64,000 nt of DNA, taken from positions 46,577,554 through 46,641,553 of the forward strand of contig OX485803.1 in the NCBI GenBank assembly GCA_950295325.1. The letters run 5' to 3'. Below the pieces are notes generated by a model, which saw only the letters and a program-made list of their open reading frames with translations, was not told the DNA's origin and searched no databases. Source of the stretch: Polytrichum commune (lineage: Eukaryota; Streptophyta; Polytrichopsida; Polytrichales; Polytrichaceae). This document shows positions 60,674 through 64,000 of the stretch, one piece after another (the first letter of the stretch is position 1; each line of letters starts with the position of its first letter). Both the position numbers and the translations under genes were made by a program.

Positions 60674-61733
60674 CTCAAAAGGATCACATTTTGTGGAGGT
60701 TTTACACGGCACTTGATGACATCATGATGTGGAGAGGAAAGGTGTTTCATTGGAGGAGGAGGAGGGTCCTCCATGAGTCTACAATTGGAAGAATACTTAT
60801 ACCTATGCCTACACTAGGGCTAGTTATTGGTCCTCGGGACGAGGATGAGTCCCTCTTGATAGGAACAATGCATTTCTTTCCAAAATTTACTTCAACCCGT
60901 AAAGATTTGTTGTCCTACTCATAATAACCTAACTTATTCGAAAGGGTCACATTTTGTGGAGGTTTTACACGGCACTTGATGACATCACGATGTGGAGTGC
61001 AAAGGTTTTTCATTGGAGGAGGAAGGGGGTCCTGCATGAGTCTACGATTGGAAGAATACTTATACCTATGCCTACGCTATGGCCAGTTATTGGTCCTCGG
61101 CAATATGAGGAGTCCCTCCTCATAGGCACAATGCATTTTCTTTTCAAAATTTACCTCAACCCGTAAAGATTTGTTGTCCTACTCATAATAACCTAACTTA
61201 CTCGAAGGGGTCACATTTTGTGGAGGTTTTACATGGCACTTGATGACATCACGATGTGGAGTGCAAAGGTTTTTCATTGGAGGAGGAAGGGGGTCCTGCA
61301 TGAGTCTACGATTGGAAGAATACTTATACCTATGCCTACACTAGGGCCAGTTATTGGTCCTCGGCAATAGGAGGAGTCCCTCCTCATAGGCACAATGCAT
61401 TTTCTTTTCAAAATTTACCTCAACCCGTAAAGATTTGTTGTCCTACTCATAATAACCTAACTTACTCGAAGGGGTCACATTTTGTGGAGGTTTTACATGG
61501 CACTTGATGACATCACGATGTGGAGTGCAAAGGTTTTTCATTGGAGGAGGAGGAGGGTCCCACATGAGTCTACAATTGGAAGAATACTTATACCTACGCC
61601 TACACTAGGGCTAGTCATTGGTCCTCGGCAATAGGAGGAGTCCCTCTTGATGGGAACAATGCATTTCTTTCCAAAATTTTACCTCCACCCAAATAGTTTT
61701 TTTTGTCCTACTCATAATAACCTCGCTAGAATG
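60674..61733. repeat. Four-copy tandem array, period about 264 bp
   Basis: TCACATTTTGTGGAGGTTTT begins each unit near 60682, 60946, 61210 and 61474. Each ends GTCCTACTCATAATAACCT. Copies 2 and 3 are nearly identical, 1 and 4 more diverged. The open frames at 60691 and 60954 are shared by the units but are interrupted in different places, so protein coding is doubtful. Confidence 0.92.
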
Positions 61734-62996
61734 TAAAGCAACTACAATTTTGCTGGTGCATATAAGACAAGGAATTTTATCAAGATGGAGAGCCTCTCAC
61801 TGGTGTGGGCCGGTCATTGGTCCTAGTGTGGTATGGTATTACCATCATTGTATTGGGAGTGCAAGGCGTTGCACTTCTCGGGCGCCCTTTCGTAAAAGGT
61901 AAACATGTGGTAATTTCTCATGCATTTTTAAAAGTTGGTGGAGAATCCCCTAGTTGCCATGTGGGGCCTACCGTTCCATCATACACTCTCTTCCTTGCAT
62001 GGAAATTAAAGAAAAGGTTGTGGACCTCACTCTAATCCCTCATGTGTTGTTGATGTCACCGAGTTGTTCCAGGGGTCCAAGGAACATGGCCTAACCACCA
62101 ATCTTTGTGCATCATTAGTACTTGTATACTCCACACGGCCCCCTAACATTACTACGCAAGTACATGATGGTCGTTTTCCCAAGAAAGAGGATGTGATTAA
62201 AAAACTTGGATAACTTTATAGTTGCTTGCTGAAAAGTTCATAGTACACAACTCGAGTGCTCCCCATAAATAAAGAATACCGGAATTAAAGGAAATTGGTG
62301 CTCATATGATACATGGTCCCACGGAAATGCGACCAAGGACCTATGTGACAATGGAAAGCCTATAGGTGTGTTTAATTTATATTTCTTTGGGTACAAATGA
62401 ATGTGAGATTCCTAAATTCATTGCTTACATTTAGAGGAACGGTGATACAGGGGCTCTCATTCCCATAACAAAGATCCTTCCAATTGCTTAAAGTTAACAA
62501 CAAACATGACAATGGCACGTTCGTGAGGTGAGGCCGAATATGAATGTCTCCAAATAAACAAGCAGACACAATCATGTGTGTGTCTTTGTGCGGTCTTGAA
62601 GTTGAATCTATGCATAGGACCAATATCATGAAGACTTGGAAAACAATCAATAATCACAAGCTTTATCTCTGGTACGAGCTAAGTACAAAATGACACTACT
62701 TTGGTTGTTCATAGTAGCGGTGTAAGAAGGATGTAAGAACACTTAAAAAAGAGCACCAAGTTTGGCCAATCACAACAGCTAATCGGGGATCTATATGCTC
62801 AAGGAGGCAATGTAAGAAGTGATCCACAAAAGGGGACGACACCTTCATTTAATAAAAGACCCTCACCTGCAATAAGGCTTAGTTTGTGGTGATTCTCCCC
62901 TAGTAATCCAACATCAATGGACCCCTTAGTAAAGGACAAACGGCTCCTTTCTAGAAAAGCTTGTGCAAACTTTTGCACGTTGCATATGAATTTATT

Positions 62997-63038
<42 letters not shown>

Positions 63039-64000
63039 AGACTATGTTCAAATTTGCTAATCTATGTGAATATATTAAAAAATTCCAAGTTATTTAACCT
63101 GCTTGACATAGCAAAAATTGATTAATGTTTCAATTCAAGGCCTCAATGCCTTATGATATAAACCATGGTAGATACTAGATATCATACCAAATGGATATGT
63201 AGAGGCTAGTGCAGTAGATAGTTTGTTTAGTGTGGGTGGAAAATGAACGTGGGCCACACTAATTTTCTAGTCAAGATGGAATTACCATGGGTCCAAGACA
63301 TCCGGTCTTCTCCTAAGTCATCATGTAGACTTCCGACCAACACATTATATAAATTATAATAGCCACCATACATCAAAGTAGCATAAAAATAAATAAGTAT
63401 CCACATTAGTTTTGTAGGAAAATAATCATTGTGGAATGTGCCAATTTTCTACTAGAAATTTATCGTGGGTTGCAAATTACCTTAATTATCATTTTTAGAA
63501 TGAGTGTTGGGCTTCAAAAAATTACTGCAGCCCTCAATATTAGGATAACTTAGTGTAGCTTCCTTTCAATGATAATATGTTAATATTATATGAACCATGA
63601 TTGGAAAAGATAAGTTTGCCACATCAATAAAATTATTACTTTCTTCATGTGATACAATTTTTTACATGAGAGAAGATTAAATTTAAGGTAGAATTTAGCA
63701 TTGTGTTTTTAGAACATAAATATCCTTAGGAAACCAACCTGTCAAAAACTGGCTAGTTGGTCACAATTTGTCGAAGGGGCAAAAAATCTCAGTTTATTAT
63801 TTGATGTCGAATATGTTCTTAATACAAAGAATTGTTAGATCGTCCACTAGTGGGTCGTTTTACTATTTTACTATTGAACAATCTATTTAGCAGTAGTGAT
63901 TATTTGGTCTAAAAATGACTTGTAGGTCTAGAGTTATTAAAATGGCATTGTGAGTATTTTATTAGTTGACTGTTTTTTATGACCTCAATGTATCAATTGG
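61734..64000. other. Gene-free AT-rich stretch
   Basis: Only a (TA)n run near 63000-63034 stands out. Confidence 0.5.
63000..63034. repeat. (AT)n microsatellite
   Basis: An uninterrupted AT run of about 17 units. Confidence 0.95.

Overview
The window looks like nuclear DNA from a green plant (streptophyte). The evidence is one spliced, signal-peptide-bearing plant-type family GH31 alpha-glucosidase gene with GT-AG introns, long AT-rich intergenic DNA, and a dense layer of MITEs, LTR remnants and a LINE tail. The LINE tail appears to carry a restriction-like endonuclease domain, which I associate more with non-flowering lineages than with flowering plants. I cannot name the species. No tRNA, rRNA or CRISPR array was recognised.

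Layout. 1-5.8 kb: no recognisable gene, one Harbinger-type MITE. 5.8-10.6 kb: the alpha-glucosidase gene on the minus strand, five coding exons, apparently intact (970 aa in my preferred model). 10.7-11.4 kb: tandem duplication of the gene's upstream region, including a TATA-like box and an upstream ATG. 11.4-14.3 kb: intermediate-GC DNA with CT/GA tracts, a MITE and a G-box cluster. 14-25 kb: gene-free DNA with small TA-flanked MITEs, two Harbinger-like elements and older dispersed repeats. 25.8-53 kb: dominated by five copies of one long element family with TGTGAGC...GCTCACA-type ends and 5-bp target-site duplications (TSDs), best read as solo LTRs. One copy sits inside another. A third carries a MITE and an 8-bp-TSD DNA transposon that is itself interrupted by a LINE tail. 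Between these copies lie a related pair of Harbinger-type elements, a near-perfect 61-bp foldback and more MITEs. 53-64 kb: a small foldback MITE, a 1.7-kb TIR element containing three ~350-bp repeats each with a long palindrome, and a four-copy ~264-bp tandem array.

Only the alpha-glucosidase looks like a host gene. It would be secreted or vacuolar and would release glucose from maltose or malto-oligosaccharides. Everything else that can be named is mobile or repetitive DNA. Insertion boundaries were read directly from paired termini and TSDs, and superfamily names are inferred from those. Most items would need a repeat-library search or RNA-seq to settle.
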